From: Sphingomonas sp. UBA978 | Lineage (GTDB): Bacteria; Pseudomonadota; Alphaproteobacteria; Sphingomonadales; Sphingomonadaceae | NCBI RefSeq assembly: GCF_002292295.1 | Contig: NZ_DBBS01000018.1 | Location: forward strand, 186,001-250,000 | DNA length: 64,000 nt | Reading direction: 5' to 3' | Part shown: piece after piece, positions 15,701 through 24,663 of the stretch | How the letters are laid out: every line of letters begins with the position of its first letter | Position numbering within the stretch: the stretch's first letter is position 1 | Translations under genes and position numbers: made by a program | The notes under the pieces: generated by a model | The model's database searches: none | What the model saw: only the letters and a program-made list of their open reading frames with translations | What the model was told of the DNA's origin: nothing

Positions 15701-16999
15701 ATGGCAGGACCGATCGGCACCAGCGGTGTCACCGCGAGCGGCGGGGGCGGATCGTACGGCAAGGCGCTGAGCCTGCTCGCCAGCCTGTTCTTCATGTGGG
15801 GCTTCATCACCGTCATCAACGGCGTGCTGCTGCCGCATCTGCGCTCGGTGTTCGAACTCGACTATACCCAGACGACGCTGATCGAATCGGTCTGGTTCAT
15901 CGCATATTTCTTCGCCTCCATCCCGTCGGCCAAGCTGATCGAGCGCGTCGGCTACCAGCGCGCGATCGTGATCGGGCTGCTCGTCATGGCCGCGGGCGCG
16001 CTCGGCATGACGCTCGCCGCCAGCCTGCCCTCCTATGGCGTGACGCTGGTGATGCTATTCATCATCGCCAGCGGCATCACCCTGTTGCAGGTCGCCGCCA
16101 ACCCCTATGTCACCGTCATCGGCCCGCCCGAGACGGGATCGTCGCGGCTCAATCTGGTGCAGGCGTTCAACTCGCTCGGCACGACGCTGGCGCCGCTGTT
16201 CGCCGGCTATCTGATCCTCGGCCGCAGCCAGAGCGGCACCGCGGAGGCCGGCGCGACGATCAGCCAGGCGCAGCGCTATGCCGATGCGCAATCGGTGATC
16301 CTGCCCTATGTCCTCGTCGCGATCGTGCTCGTCGTGCTCGCGGTCGTCATCGCCCGCTTCCCGCTGCCCGCGCTCGGCGCGGCGACGCAGCGCGCCGCCA
16401 AGGCGGACCGTCACCAGCATTCGCTGTGGAAGCACCGCAACCTGACGCTCGGCATCCCGACGATGATCGCCTATCTGCTCGCCGAGATCGGCGTCGCCAA
16501 CCTCTTCGTCAATTTCGTCTCGCAGCCCGAGATCGCCGCGATCACCCACGAACAGGCGTCGCGCTATCTGGCGCTGCTGTGGGGCGGCATGATGGTCGGC
16601 CGCTTCGCGGGCAGCGTCATCATGCAACGAATCGCGCCGGAGCGCGTGCTCGGCGTCTTCGCTTTCGGTGCGCTGGTCGTCGTCGCCATCGCCACCTTCA
16701 CCACCGGCCCGCTGGCGATGTGGTCGCTGATCGCGGTCGGCCTGTTCCATTCGATCATGTTCCCGACGATCTTCACGCTCGCCATCCGCGGCCTCGGCCC
16801 GTTGACCGAGGAGGGGTCGGGGCTGATGATTATGGCGATCGCCGGCGGCGCCCTGGTCGTCGTGCAGGGCTGGCTCGCCGATCGCTACGGCCTGCAGAAC
16901 TCCTTCTTCCTGACCATGGCGTGCGAGATCGTCGTGCTCGCCTATGCGCTCTGGGGGTCGAAGCCGACCGCCGACCTCGGCACGCCGCAGCCGGAGTAG
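15701..16999 (+). CDS. Sugar MFS transporter (FucP family)
   Basis: Proton-coupled sugar uptake permease of 432 residues with about twelve hydrophobic segments. The first segment SLFFMWGFITVINGVLLPHL and LLQVAANPYVTVIGPPETGSSRLN near 135 are diagnostic of the FucP/GluP (fucose, glucose/galactose) group. ATG 15701 follows a purine-rich GGATGGAAGA. First gene of the plus-strand catabolic operon; its stop is 4 bp before dgoK. The context predicts galactose or arabinose as cargo. Confidence 0.92.
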   Translation: MAGPIGTSGVTASGGGGSYGKALSLLASLFFMWGFITVINGVLLPHLRSVFELDYTQTTLIESVWFIAYFFASIPSAKLIERVGYQRAIVIGLLVMAAGALGMTLAASLPSYGVTLVMLFIIASGITLLQVAANPYVTVIGPPETGSSRLNLVQAFNSLGTTLAPLFAGYLILGRSQSGTAEAGATISQAQRYADAQSVILPYVLVAIVLVVLAVVIARFPLPALGAATQRAAKADRHQHSLWKHRNLTLGIPTMIAYLLAEIGVANLFVNFVSQPEIAAITHEQASRYLALLWGGMMVGRFAGSVIMQRIAPERVLGVFAFGALVVVAIATFTTGPLAMWSLIAVGLFHSIMFPTIFTLAIRGLGPLTEEGSGLMIMAIAGGALVVVQGWLADRYGLQNSFFLTMACEIVVLAYALWGSKPTADLGTPQPE

Positions 17000-17003
17000 G
17001 CGG

Positions 17004-17876
17004 ATGCGTGCGATCATCGCGGTCGACTGGGGCACGACCAACCGCCGCGCCTGGCGGGTCGAGGCGGACGGCAGCGTCTCGGACCATCTGCGCGACGACC
17101 GCGGCGTGCTGGCGATGGCGGCGGCGGACTACGCGCCCGCGCTCGCCGGCTTGCGCGAACGGCTCGGCGACCTGCCGGTGATCGCCGCCGGCATGATCGG
17201 CTCGACGCGCGGCTGGCGCGAGGCGGCCTATGTCCCCGCCCCCGCCGACCTCGCCGCGCTCGCCGCCGCGGCGCTGCGGATCGACGAGGCCGACGTCACG
17301 ATCGTCCCCGGCGTGTCCTGGGTCGACGGCGCCCGCGCCGACGTGATGCGCGGCGAGGAGGTGCAGGTACTCGGCGCGATCGCCGCCGGCCTCGCCCCCG
17401 CCGACGCGCTGTTCTGCCAGCCCGGCACGCACAACAAATGGATCGCCACCCGGACCGCGCGCATCGTCGACGTCACCACGGTGATGACCGGCGAGCTGTT
17501 CGCGCTGCTGAAGGCGCACGGCATCCTCGCCGGCATGCTCGACGGCCCGGTCGCCGACGGCCCGGCGTTCCGCGCCGGGCTGACCCGCGGCGCCGGCGCC
17601 TGCGACCTCGGCGCCGCGCTGTTCGAGGTGCGGGCCGCGGTGCTGCTGGGCCGCCGCGCGCCCGAAGACGCCGCCGCTTATGCCAGCGGCGTGCTGATCG
17701 GCAACGACGTCGGCGCGCGCGACGTGGCGGGCAATACCGTCCACCTGCTCGCCGACGGCACCCTCGCCGCGCTCTACACCGTCGCGATCGAAACGCTCGG
17801 CGGGCGAGTCGCGCCGGTCGACGCCACCGCCGCCTTCATCGCCGGCATCCACCATCTGCGTGGCCATCTCGCATGA
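17004..17876 (+). CDS. dgoK: 2-dehydro-3-deoxygalactonokinase
   Basis: Phosphorylates 2-keto-3-deoxygalactonate to the 6-phosphate using ATP. The protein of 290 residues follows the E. coli DgoK pattern throughout: AVDWGTTNRRAW at the N-terminus, AAGMIGSTRGW near 57, VMRGEEVQ near 115, PGTHNKW near 145, TVMTGELFALL near 160 and LFEVRAAVLLG near 205. ATG 17004 overlaps no neighbour; the Shine-Dalgarno GGAG lies in the end of the transporter gene. Confidence 0.95.
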   Translation: MRAIIAVDWGTTNRRAWRVEADGSVSDHLRDDRGVLAMAAADYAPALAGLRERLGDLPVIAAGMIGSTRGWREAAYVPAPADLAALAAAALRIDEADVTIVPGVSWVDGARADVMRGEEVQVLGAIAAGLAPADALFCQPGTHNKWIATRTARIVDVTTVMTGELFALLKAHGILAGMLDGPVADGPAFRAGLTRGAGACDLGAALFEVRAAVLLGRRAPEDAAAYASGVLIGNDVGARDVAGNTVHLLADGTLAALYTVAIETLGGRVAPVDATAAFIAGIHHLRGHLA

Positions 17877-17931
17877 TCGCCCTGCCACCTGCAACCTTCG
17901 CACGCGACGACATTTTCCCGGAGCATAACCG

Positions 17932-18570
17932 ATGACCGACCCCGCGACCCGCTTCGCCGAGGCCTTCGCCGCCTGCCCGCTCGTCGCGGTGCTGCGCGGC
18001 CTCACCCCTGCCGAGGCCGAAGGAGTCGGCGATGCGCTGGTCGAGGCCGGCTTCACCCTGCTCGAAGTGCCGCTCAACTCGCCCGATCCGCTCGCCAGCA
18101 TCGCCGCCATGGCGAAACGCTATGCCGGTCGCGCGATCGTCGGGGCCGGCACCGTGCTCACCGCCGACGACGTCGCCGCGGTCGCCGATGCGGGCGGCAC
18201 GCTGATCGTCTCGCCCAACACCGACCCCGCCGTCATCCGCGCCTCGGTAGCGCGCGGGCTGATTGCGCTGCCCGGCTATTACACCCCGAGCGAGGGCTTC
18301 GCCGCGCTCGCCGCGGGCGCACACGGGCTGAAGCTGTTCCCGGCCGAGGGCGCCGCCCCCGCCTTCCTCAAGGCGCAACGCGCCGTGCTGCCCAAAACGA
18401 CCAAGGTGCTCGCCGTCGGCGGCATCACACCCGAGACGATGCCCGCATGGGCCGCCGCCGGCGCGGACGGCTTCGGCCTCGGCTCCAACCTCTATCGCGC
18501 CGGCAAGTCCGCCGCTGATGTCGCGCGCGATGCCGCGACGTTCGTATCCGCAGCAAAGGCCCTCGCATGA
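17932..18570 (+). CDS. dgoA: 2-dehydro-3-deoxy-6-phosphogalactonate aldolase
   Basis: Class I aldolase cleaving the phosphorylated keto-deoxy acid to pyruvate and glyceraldehyde 3-phosphate; 212 residues, a single TIM barrel. The Schiff-base lysine is Lys134 in GLKLFPAE. LLEVPLNSPDP near 43, IVGAGTVLT near 67 and GLGSNLYRAGKSA near the end match KDPGal aldolase and not KDPG aldolase. The stop overlaps the next gene by 4 bp (ATGA). Confidence 0.95.
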   Translation: MTDPATRFAEAFAACPLVAVLRGLTPAEAEGVGDALVEAGFTLLEVPLNSPDPLASIAAMAKRYAGRAIVGAGTVLTADDVAAVADAGGTLIVSPNTDPAVIRASVARGLIALPGYYTPSEGFAALAAGAHGLKLFPAEGAAPAFLKAQRAVLPKTTKVLAVGGITPETMPAWAAAGADGFGLGSNLYRAGKSAADVARDAATFVSAAKALA

Positions 18571-19556
18571 CCTACGCCCGCCTGATCCAGCAGCGCCTGC
18601 CCGACGGCACCCGCTGCGTGATCCTCGCCGAGGACGTCGCGCACGTCCTCACCGGCGTCGCCTCGACCCGCGCACTGGCAACCACCGCCATCGCCGAAGG
18701 TAGGACGCTGCTCGACGCCGCCCGCGCCCGCCGCTCGGACGAGACGGTCGATCTGGCCGCCGCGCTGGCAGCGGGCGAGCTGCTGCCGGCGATCGATCAC
18801 GACGACACCGCCCGGCTGATGCTCGCCGGCACCGGCCTCACCCATCTCGGCTCCGCAGCTGGGCGCGACGCGATGCACAAGGCCGCCGCCGAGGGCAAGC
18901 AGACCGACTCGATGCGCCTCTTCCTCGAAGGCATGGAGGGCGGCCGCCCCGCCGCCGGCGAAACCGGTGCACAACCTGAATGGTTCTACAAAGGCGACGG
19001 CCAGTCCCTGATCGCCCCTGAAGCGCCGCTGACCTCGCCATCCTTCGCGCAGGACGGCGGCGAGGAACCCGAACTCGCCGGCATCTACCTGATCGGCGAC
19101 GACGGCACCCCCTTCCGCCTCGGCATCGCGCTCGCCAACGAATTCAGCGACCATGTCACCGAGCGCCACAATTACCTGTGGCTGGCGCATTCGAAGCTGC
19201 GCCAGGCCGCGCTCGGCCCCGAACTGCTGCTCGGCGCACCGCCCGCGGACATCCGCGGCACCAGCCGGATCGAGCGGAACGGCGACACGCTGTGGGAAAA
19301 GCCGTTTCTGACCGGCGAGGCGAACATGTCGCACAGCCTCGCCAACCTCGAACACCATCATTTCAAATACGCCCCCTTCCGCCGGCCGGGCGACGTCCAC
19401 GTCCATTTCTTCGGCACCGCGACCCTGTCCTGCGCCGACGACATCCGGACGCAGGACGGCGACGTCTTCGTGATCGAGGCCGCGCCCTTCACGCTGCCGC
19501 TGCGCAATTCCCTCGCCACCGCGCCCGCCGCGCCGGTCGCGGTCACGCCGCTGTGA
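18567..19556 (+). CDS. AraD1/GguC family protein (fumarylacetoacetase-like fold)
   Basis: Protein of 329 residues from the AraD1 (GguC) family, distantly related to fumarylacetoacetate hydrolases. Motifs include GTGLTHLGSA near 90, EWFYKGDG near 135, PELAGIYLIGDDG near 170 and GEANMSHSLANLEHHHFKY near 250. Family members are linked to L-arabinose/galactose oxidative catabolism and proposed to act as 2-keto-3-deoxyarabonate dehydratases. Translationally coupled to dgoA upstream and to the dehydrogenase downstream (GTGA). Its presence suggests that the cluster can process pentonates as well as galactonate; this is inference. Confidence 0.82.
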   Translation: MTYARLIQQRLPDGTRCVILAEDVAHVLTGVASTRALATTAIAEGRTLLDAARARRSDETVDLAAALAAGELLPAIDHDDTARLMLAGTGLTHLGSAAGRDAMHKAAAEGKQTDSMRLFLEGMEGGRPAAGETGAQPEWFYKGDGQSLIAPEAPLTSPSFAQDGGEEPELAGIYLIGDDGTPFRLGIALANEFSDHVTERHNYLWLAHSKLRQAALGPELLLGAPPADIRGTSRIERNGDTLWEKPFLTGEANMSHSLANLEHHHFKYAPFRRPGDVHVHFFGTATLSCADDIRTQDGDVFVIEAAPFTLPLRNSLATAPAAPVAVTPL

Positions 19557-20494
19557 GCGCACCGATCCGCCTCGCCCTGGTCGGCATGGGCAAGATCGCC
19601 CACGACCAGCACGTCCCCGCCATCGCCGGCAACGCGGACATCGCACTCGCCGCCACCGTCAGCCGCAATGGCGAGGGCGTCGCACGCGTGCCGCATTTCC
19701 ACGAGCTCGCCGATCTGATCGCGAGCGGGATCGCGATCGACGCGGTCGCGCTCTGCACCCCGCCGCAGGTCCGCCGCGCCATCGCCGCGCAGGCGATCGC
19801 GCAGGGCTGGCACGTCTTCCTCGAAAAGCCGCCCGGGGCGACGCTGGCGGAGGTCGCGCAATTGCAGGCCGCGGCGACGGCGGCGCAGGTCAGTCTGTTC
19901 GCCAGCTGGCACTCGCGCCACGCCCCCGGCGTCGAACCCGCCCGCGCCTTCCTCGCCGACGCGGACATCCGCAAGGTGACGGTGACATGGCGCGAGGACA
20001 TCCGCGTCTGGCATCCGGGGCAGGCGTGGATATTGGAGGCGGGCGGTTTCGGCGTGTTCGATCCCGGCATCAATGCCTTGTCGATCGTCACCCGCATCCT
20101 GCCGCGCCCGTTCTTCATCGCCGATGCCGAACTCGACTTTCCCGCCAATTGCGACGCGCCGATCGCGGCGCGGATCCGATTCGCCGACGACCGGGGGCTG
20201 TCGATCTCGGCCGATTTCGACTTCCGGCAGGAAGGCCCGCAAAGCTGGGACATCGCCGTCGACACCGACCGCGGCACGCTGATGCTCCATGACGGCGGCG
20301 CGCGGCTGGTACTGCCCGACGGCACCGGCCCGGCGCAGACCGATGCGCTCCACGGCGAATATGCCGGCCTGTACGCGCGCTTCGTCGACATCGTGCGCGC
20401 CGGCGAGAGCGACGTCGACATCGCGCCGCTACGCCATGTCGCCGATGCATTCCTGCGCGGGCGGCGGATCGTCGTCGAACCGTTCGTGGAGTGA
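19553..20494 (+). CDS. D-galactose 1-dehydrogenase (Gfo/Idh/MocA family)
   Basis: NAD(P)-dependent oxidoreductase of 313 residues. The Rossmann motif is VGMGKIAHDQHVPAI near 10, and the Gfo/Idh/MocA catalytic motif is FLEKPPGATL near 93. WHPGQAWI and GGFGVFDPGINALSIVTRIL near 165 closely follow the Pseudomonas galactose dehydrogenase; the Azospirillum L-arabinose 1-dehydrogenase is a relative. It would make the aldonolactone that feeds the dehydratase. The start is GTG 19553, overlapping the AraD1 stop. Last gene of the operon; a paired repeat follows. Confidence 0.87.
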   Translation: MSAPIRLALVGMGKIAHDQHVPAIAGNADIALAATVSRNGEGVARVPHFHELADLIASGIAIDAVALCTPPQVRRAIAAQAIAQGWHVFLEKPPGATLAEVAQLQAAATAAQVSLFASWHSRHAPGVEPARAFLADADIRKVTVTWREDIRVWHPGQAWILEAGGFGVFDPGINALSIVTRILPRPFFIADAELDFPANCDAPIAARIRFADDRGLSISADFDFRQEGPQSWDIAVDTDRGTLMLHDGGARLVLPDGTGPAQTDALHGEYAGLYARFVDIVRAGESDVDIAPLRHVADAFLRGRRIVVEPFVE

Positions 20495-20509
20495 ACGTCA
20501 AGTGAAGGC

Positions 20510-20706
20510 GTGAAGGCGAAGAAGAAGGGGGTTCGCGCGGAGACGCGGAGACGCGGAGGTGTTGCGCCTGGCGCGCAGCGCCCTCTTCGATCATCAGCCT
20601 CGAAGACAGGAAGCCGCTGACGCGGCACTCCCTCCTCTATCGTCTTCTCCGCGTCTCCGCGCCTCCGCGCGAACAAACCTTCTTCTCTTCGCGCCTTCGC
20701 CTTCGC
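20510..20706. repeat. Paired inverted repeat, family B, copy 1
   Basis: A long imperfect inverted repeat occupies the gap between the galactose dehydrogenase and bioA. The left part (20510-20559) reads GTTCGCGCGGAGACGCGGAG and flanks. The right part (20647-20706) is its reverse complement with small differences, and carries a purine/pyrimidine GAAGGCGAAG...CTTCGCCTTC outer stem. The same core recurs at 34629-34763. It may act as a bidirectional terminator between convergent genes. Confidence 0.8.
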
Positions 20707-20711
20707 GTGAA

Positions 20712-21950
20712 TCACCCCAGATGCGCAGCAGCCTCACCGATGGCCGTGTAGATGGCGTCCAGATCGTCATCCCCGATGCAATAGGGCGGCATCACGTAGA
20801 CGACGTTCCCCAACGGCCGCAGCAACAGGTCGCGTTCCCGGAAGAACGCGAGCAGCCGCGGTCCCAGCGCCGACAGATAGTCCGCCCCCTCCGCGCCCAG
20901 ATCGACCGCAGCGATCGTCCCCAGCGTCCGCACGTTGCGCACGCCCGACAGCGCCGCCACGCGCGCCGCCTGCCGCGCCGTCAGGTCGGCGATCCGCGCC
21001 AGCACCGGCTCCTCTTCCCAGATCGCGATGTTCGCCGCCGCCGCCGCGCAGGCGATCGGATTGGCGGTGTAGCTGGACGAATGGAAGAACATCCGCGACC
21101 GGTCCGTGTCGAGATGCGCCTGATAGATCGCCTCGCACGCCATCGTCACCGCGAGCGGCACCGCACCCCCGGTCAACCCCTTGGACAGGCACAGGATGTC
21201 CGGCACGACGCCAGCCTGCTCGCACGCCAGCAGCGTGCCGGTCCGTCCCCAGCCGGTCATCACCTCGTCGGCGATGAACAGCACGCCACGGCGCGCACAG
21301 ATCGCCCGCATTTCGGCGAGCACCCAGGCCAGATAGACCAGCATCCCGCCCGCGCCGCAGACCAGCGGCTCGACGATCAGCGCCGCCGGCGCCGCCCGGC
21401 ACGCCGCCTCCAGCGCATCCAGCGTCGCCTGTTCCGCGCCCGCGGCGGGAAACGGGATCGTCGCGACGTCGAACAGCAACGGCTCATAGGCCCGGTTGAA
21501 CGCACCGCGCGCACCCACCGACATCGTCCCGATCGTGTCGCCGTGATAGCCGTGTTCGAGCACGAGGATCCGGTGCCGCGGCTCGCCGCGGTTGAGCCAG
21601 AAGCCGAGCGCCATCTTCAGCGCCACCTCGACCGCGGTCGATCCCGAATCGGAGAAGAACACCCGCGTCAGCGCCTCGGGCATCAGCCGCAGCAGTCCGG
21701 CCGCCACCGTCTCGGCGGGCTCGTGCGTCCAGCCGGCGAAGATGATCTGGTCCATCCGTGCCGCCTGATCGGCGATCGCGGCCATGATCCGGGGCTCGCG
21801 ATGCCCGTGCGTCGTCACCCACCAGCTGGAGATCGCATCGACGATCCGCCGCCCGTCGCCGGTATACAGCGCCGCGCCCTCCGCGCGCACGACCATGGGG
21901 ATCGGCTCGCCCAGCCCGTGCTGGGTGAACGGATGCCACACCGCGCTCAT
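20712..21950 (-). CDS. bioA: Adenosylmethionine-8-amino-7-oxononanoate aminotransferase
   Basis: PLP-dependent aminotransferase making 7,8-diaminopelargonate from KAPA with SAM as amino donor; 412 residues. Motifs: VWHPFTQH at the N-terminus, DAISSWWVTTHGH near 38 (substrate Trp/Tyr region), FFSDSGSTAVEVALKMA near 100, FIADEVMTGWGRTG near 210 and the PLP lysine Lys257 in LSKGLTGG. Its start overlaps bioD by 4 bp, so bioF-bioD-bioA is a tightly coupled operon. Confidence 0.97.
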   Translation of the reverse strand: MSAVWHPFTQHGLGEPIPMVVRAEGAALYTGDGRRIVDAISSWWVTTHGHREPRIMAAIADQAARMDQIIFAGWTHEPAETVAAGLLRLMPEALTRVFFSDSGSTAVEVALKMALGFWLNRGEPRHRILVLEHGYHGDTIGTMSVGARGAFNRAYEPLLFDVATIPFPAAGAEQATLDALEAACRAAPAALIVEPLVCGAGGMLVYLAWVLAEMRAICARRGVLFIADEVMTGWGRTGTLLACEQAGVVPDILCLSKGLTGGAVPLAVTMACEAIYQAHLDTDRSRMFFHSSSYTANPIACAAAAANIAIWEEEPVLARIADLTARQAARVAALSGVRNVRTLGTIAAVDLGAEGADYLSALGPRLLAFFRERDLLLRPLGNVVYVMPPYCIGDDDLDAIYTAIGEAAAHLG

Positions 21951-22564
21951 GCGAAATCCCCGATCCGGAACCCGGCGGCGAAGGCCCGCGCCAATCCCTC
22001 GGCGTCGAGCGGATCGATGCGCGGCAGGCGTCCCAGCCGTCGCACCCCGCCCAGCCGTGCGATCGTCGCCTCGCTGTCCTCCACAGGCTCCCCGTTGAAG
22101 GCGATGCCGAGGATCGGCACGCCGCGCGCGTGCAACGCCTCGATGCTGAGCAGGCTGTGGTTGATCGTCCCCAATCCGGTCCGCGTCACCAGCACCACCG
22201 GCGCACCCCAGCGTGCGAACATGTCGGCATAGAGCAGGTCGTCCGCCAGCGGCACCAGCACCCCGCCCGCCCCCTCGACCACCAATGGCCCCGCGACCAC
22301 CGGCAGCGCCAGCCGCGCGGGGTCGATCGTCACCCCGTCGATCGCCGCGGCGCGATGCGGCGAACAGGGCGTCGCCAGCCGATAGGCCTCGGGCAGCACG
22401 TCGCGCACGCCCAGCGCCCGCACACCCGCGCCGTCGCCGCCCTCGTCGAGCCCCGCCTGCACCGGCTTCCAATAGGTCGCGCCCAGCGCCACGGTCAGCG
22501 CCGCGGCGAACACCGTCTTGCCGACGTCGGTGTCGGTCCCCGTCACCACAATCGTCCGGCTCAT
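21947..22564 (-). CDS. bioD: Dethiobiotin synthase
   Basis: ATP- and CO2-dependent ring closure of diaminopelargonate to dethiobiotin; 205 residues. The P-loop is VTGTDTDVGKT at the N-terminus, followed by YWKPVQAG near 32 and VVEGAGGVLVPL near 95. Both ends overlap neighbours by 4 bp (bioF upstream, bioA downstream). Confidence 0.96.
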   Translation of the reverse strand: MSRTIVVTGTDTDVGKTVFAAALTVALGATYWKPVQAGLDEGGDGAGVRALGVRDVLPEAYRLATPCSPHRAAAIDGVTIDPARLALPVVAGPLVVEGAGGVLVPLADDLLYADMFARWGAPVVLVTRTGLGTINHSLLSIEALHARGVPILGIAFNGEPVEDSEATIARLGGVRRLGRLPRIDPLDAEGLARAFAAGFRIGDFA

Positions 22565-23655
22565 CGCAGCACCTCCCCCAGCCCGGCGATCGCCGCCTCG
22601 TCCAGATTGCAGGTGATCGACACCCGCAGCCGCGCCGTCCCCGCCGCCACCGTCGGCGGCCGGATCGCACGCACGTCGTACCCCGCCGCCTGGCATCGAT
22701 CCGCCAGCGCGACCGCCGCGCCATCCGCGCCGACGATCACCGGGAACAGCTGCGATCCGGTCGAGAATCCGAGCGCCCGCTCCGCCGCCGCGACCAGCGC
22801 CCACAGCCGCGCCTGCCGCCCGGGCTCGTCGACCAGACAGCGCAGCGCCTCGCGCACCGCCGCCGCCATCAACGGCGACGGCGCGGTCGAGAAGACGAAG
22901 CCGCGCGCGCGGTTGACTAGCATGTCGCGCAGCACGCGGGGCACGCACAGCAACCCGCCCTCCGCGCCCAGCGCCTTGCCGCAGGTGTGCAGCGTGACGA
23001 CGTTGTCGGCGCCGTGCAGCGCCTCCGCCAGCCCGCGGCCCGCACCGCCGAACACGCCGGTGGCATGCGCCTCGTCGATCAGCAGCATCGCCTGATGCCG
23101 GTCCGCGACCGCGACGAGGTCGGCGAGCGGCGCCCGGTCGCCGTCCATGCCGTACAGGCTCTCGACCGCGATCCACGGCGTGCCCCTGCCGCCCTCCGCG
23201 CGCCAGCGCCGGATCGCATCCTCGAACGCCGCCGCGTCGTTGTGCGGCACCGACACCCGCGGCGCCCGACCCAGCCGCATCCCGTCATGCGCGCTGGCAT
23301 GCACCAGCGCGTCGTGCACGACGATATCGTCCGGCTGCGGCAGCGTCGCGAACGCCGCCACGTTCGCCGCATAGCCGTTGGCGAAGAACAATGCCGCCTC
23401 GCTGCCGAAATGCGCCGCGGCCTCTGCCTCCAGCGCCTCATGCTCGGGATCGTTGCCGCGCAGCAGCCGCGATCCGCCCGATCCGATGCCGACGCCCCGA
23501 TCCAGCGCCGCCGCCACCGCATCGCGCAGCCGCGGCGACGCGGCCAGCCCCAGATAATCGTTCGACGCGAAATCGGCGCCGGTTCGCGGGCGCAACGTCC
23601 GCAGGCGGTCGGCGGCATCGAGCCGGGCGAGGTCCTCGCGATAGAAGTGCAGCAT
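22561..23655 (-). CDS. bioF: 8-amino-7-oxononanoate synthase
   Basis: PLP-dependent condensation of pimeloyl thioester with L-alanine, first step of biotin ring assembly; 364 residues, slightly short at the N-terminus. ASNDYLGLAASPRLRDA near 28, GSGGSRLLRGNDPEHEALE near 58, DEAHATGVFGGAGRG near 195 and the PLP lysine Lys227 in TCGKALGAEGG are all present. First gene of the bioFDA set. ATG 23655 is preceded directly by an in-frame GTG. Confidence 0.95.
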   Translation of the reverse strand: MLHFYREDLARLDAADRLRTLRPRTGADFASNDYLGLAASPRLRDAVAAALDRGVGIGSGGSRLLRGNDPEHEALEAEAAAHFGSEAALFFANGYAANVAAFATLPQPDDIVVHDALVHASAHDGMRLGRAPRVSVPHNDAAAFEDAIRRWRAEGGRGTPWIAVESLYGMDGDRAPLADLVAVADRHQAMLLIDEAHATGVFGGAGRGLAEALHGADNVVTLHTCGKALGAEGGLLCVPRVLRDMLVNRARGFVFSTAPSPLMAAAVREALRCLVDEPGRQARLWALVAAAERALGFSTGSQLFPVIVGADGAAVALADRCQAAGYDVRAIRPPTVAAGTARLRVSITCNLDEAAIAGLGEVLR

Positions 23656-23772
23656 CACCGCCCCTGTAGCGTCTCCATCCGGTCGCGCCAGCACCGCCGC
23701 CACATCGGGCTGGCGTTCGGCGCGCGCGATCCGGTACGGGGCGATGCCATGACCCGCCGAAGGACCCCGCCG

Positions 23773-24663
23773 ATGCTCGCCCGGATGATCGCCGCGCTGC
23801 TCGCCCTCGCCGCACCCGCCGCACCCGCCGCCGCCGCGGCGCAGCGTGCCCCCGCGACCGTCCAGCTGCCACGCACGATCCTGTTCATCGGCAACAGCTT
23901 CACGCAGGGTGCGCATTCCGCGGTGCGCAACTGGCATGCCGATCGCGTCACCGACCTCACCGGGGCGGGCTATGGCGGGGTGCCGGCATTGTTCAAGGAA
24001 TTCACCGTCGAGGCGGGGCTCAATTATGCCGTCAGCCTCGAAACGCAGGGCGGCCAGTCCCTCGCCTTCCACTATGACCAGCGCCGCCAATTGTTCGACC
24101 GGGCGTGGGACGTCGTCGTATTGCAGGAATATAGCACGCTCGATCGCGACCGGCCCGGCGACGCCACCCGCTACATCCGCAGCGTCGGCCAGCTCGGCAC
24201 GCTACTGCGCGTCCGCAACCATGCGGTCAGGGTCGAGCTGATGGCGACCTGGTCGCGCGCCGATCAGGTCTACCAGCCCGGCGGCCCGTGGTTCGGCAAG
24301 CCGGTCGCGACGATGGCCGACGAATTGCGCGTCGCGGCGGACCGCGCGCGGCGGACCAACCGGTCGGTGTCGGGCGTGATCCCGGTCGGTCAGGCGTGGA
24401 ACCGCGCCTTCGCCGCCGGCGTCGCCGATCCCAATCCCTATGACGGCATCGCCTTCGGTCAGGCGAACCTGTGGTCCTACGACCATTATCACGCCAGCAC
24501 CGCCGGCTATTATCTGGAGGCGCTGGTCGTCTTCGGCCACGTCACCGGCATCGACCCGCGTACGCTGGGCCGGGGCGAGCGCGCCGCGGAGGAACTCGGC
24601 CTGTCGCCGGAACTGGCGGTCGCGCTACAGGCGATCGCACGCGAGCAGCTGGCGGCGCGATAG
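23773..24663 (+). CDS. Secreted SGNH/GDSL-like hydrolase
   Basis: Exported hydrolase of about 296 residues. A signal peptide (MLARMIAALLALAAPAAPAAAAA) is followed by block I ILFIGNSFTQG, where the serine of GNSF is the expected nucleophile, and a C-terminal DHYHAS giving the Asp and His. This is the SGNH arrangement, with N in place of the more common D after GDS. I prefer ATG 23773, behind AAGGA, to an in-frame ATG at 23749. Substrate unknown; esterase or carbohydrate deacetylase activity is typical of the fold. It diverges from bioF. Confidence 0.75.
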   Translation: MLARMIAALLALAAPAAPAAAAAQRAPATVQLPRTILFIGNSFTQGAHSAVRNWHADRVTDLTGAGYGGVPALFKEFTVEAGLNYAVSLETQGGQSLAFHYDQRRQLFDRAWDVVVLQEYSTLDRDRPGDATRYIRSVGQLGTLLRVRNHAVRVELMATWSRADQVYQPGGPWFGKPVATMADELRVAADRARRTNRSVSGVIPVGQAWNRAFAAGVADPNPYDGIAFGQANLWSYDHYHASTAGYYLEALVVFGHVTGIDPRTLGRGERAAEELGLSPELAVALQAIAREQLAAR

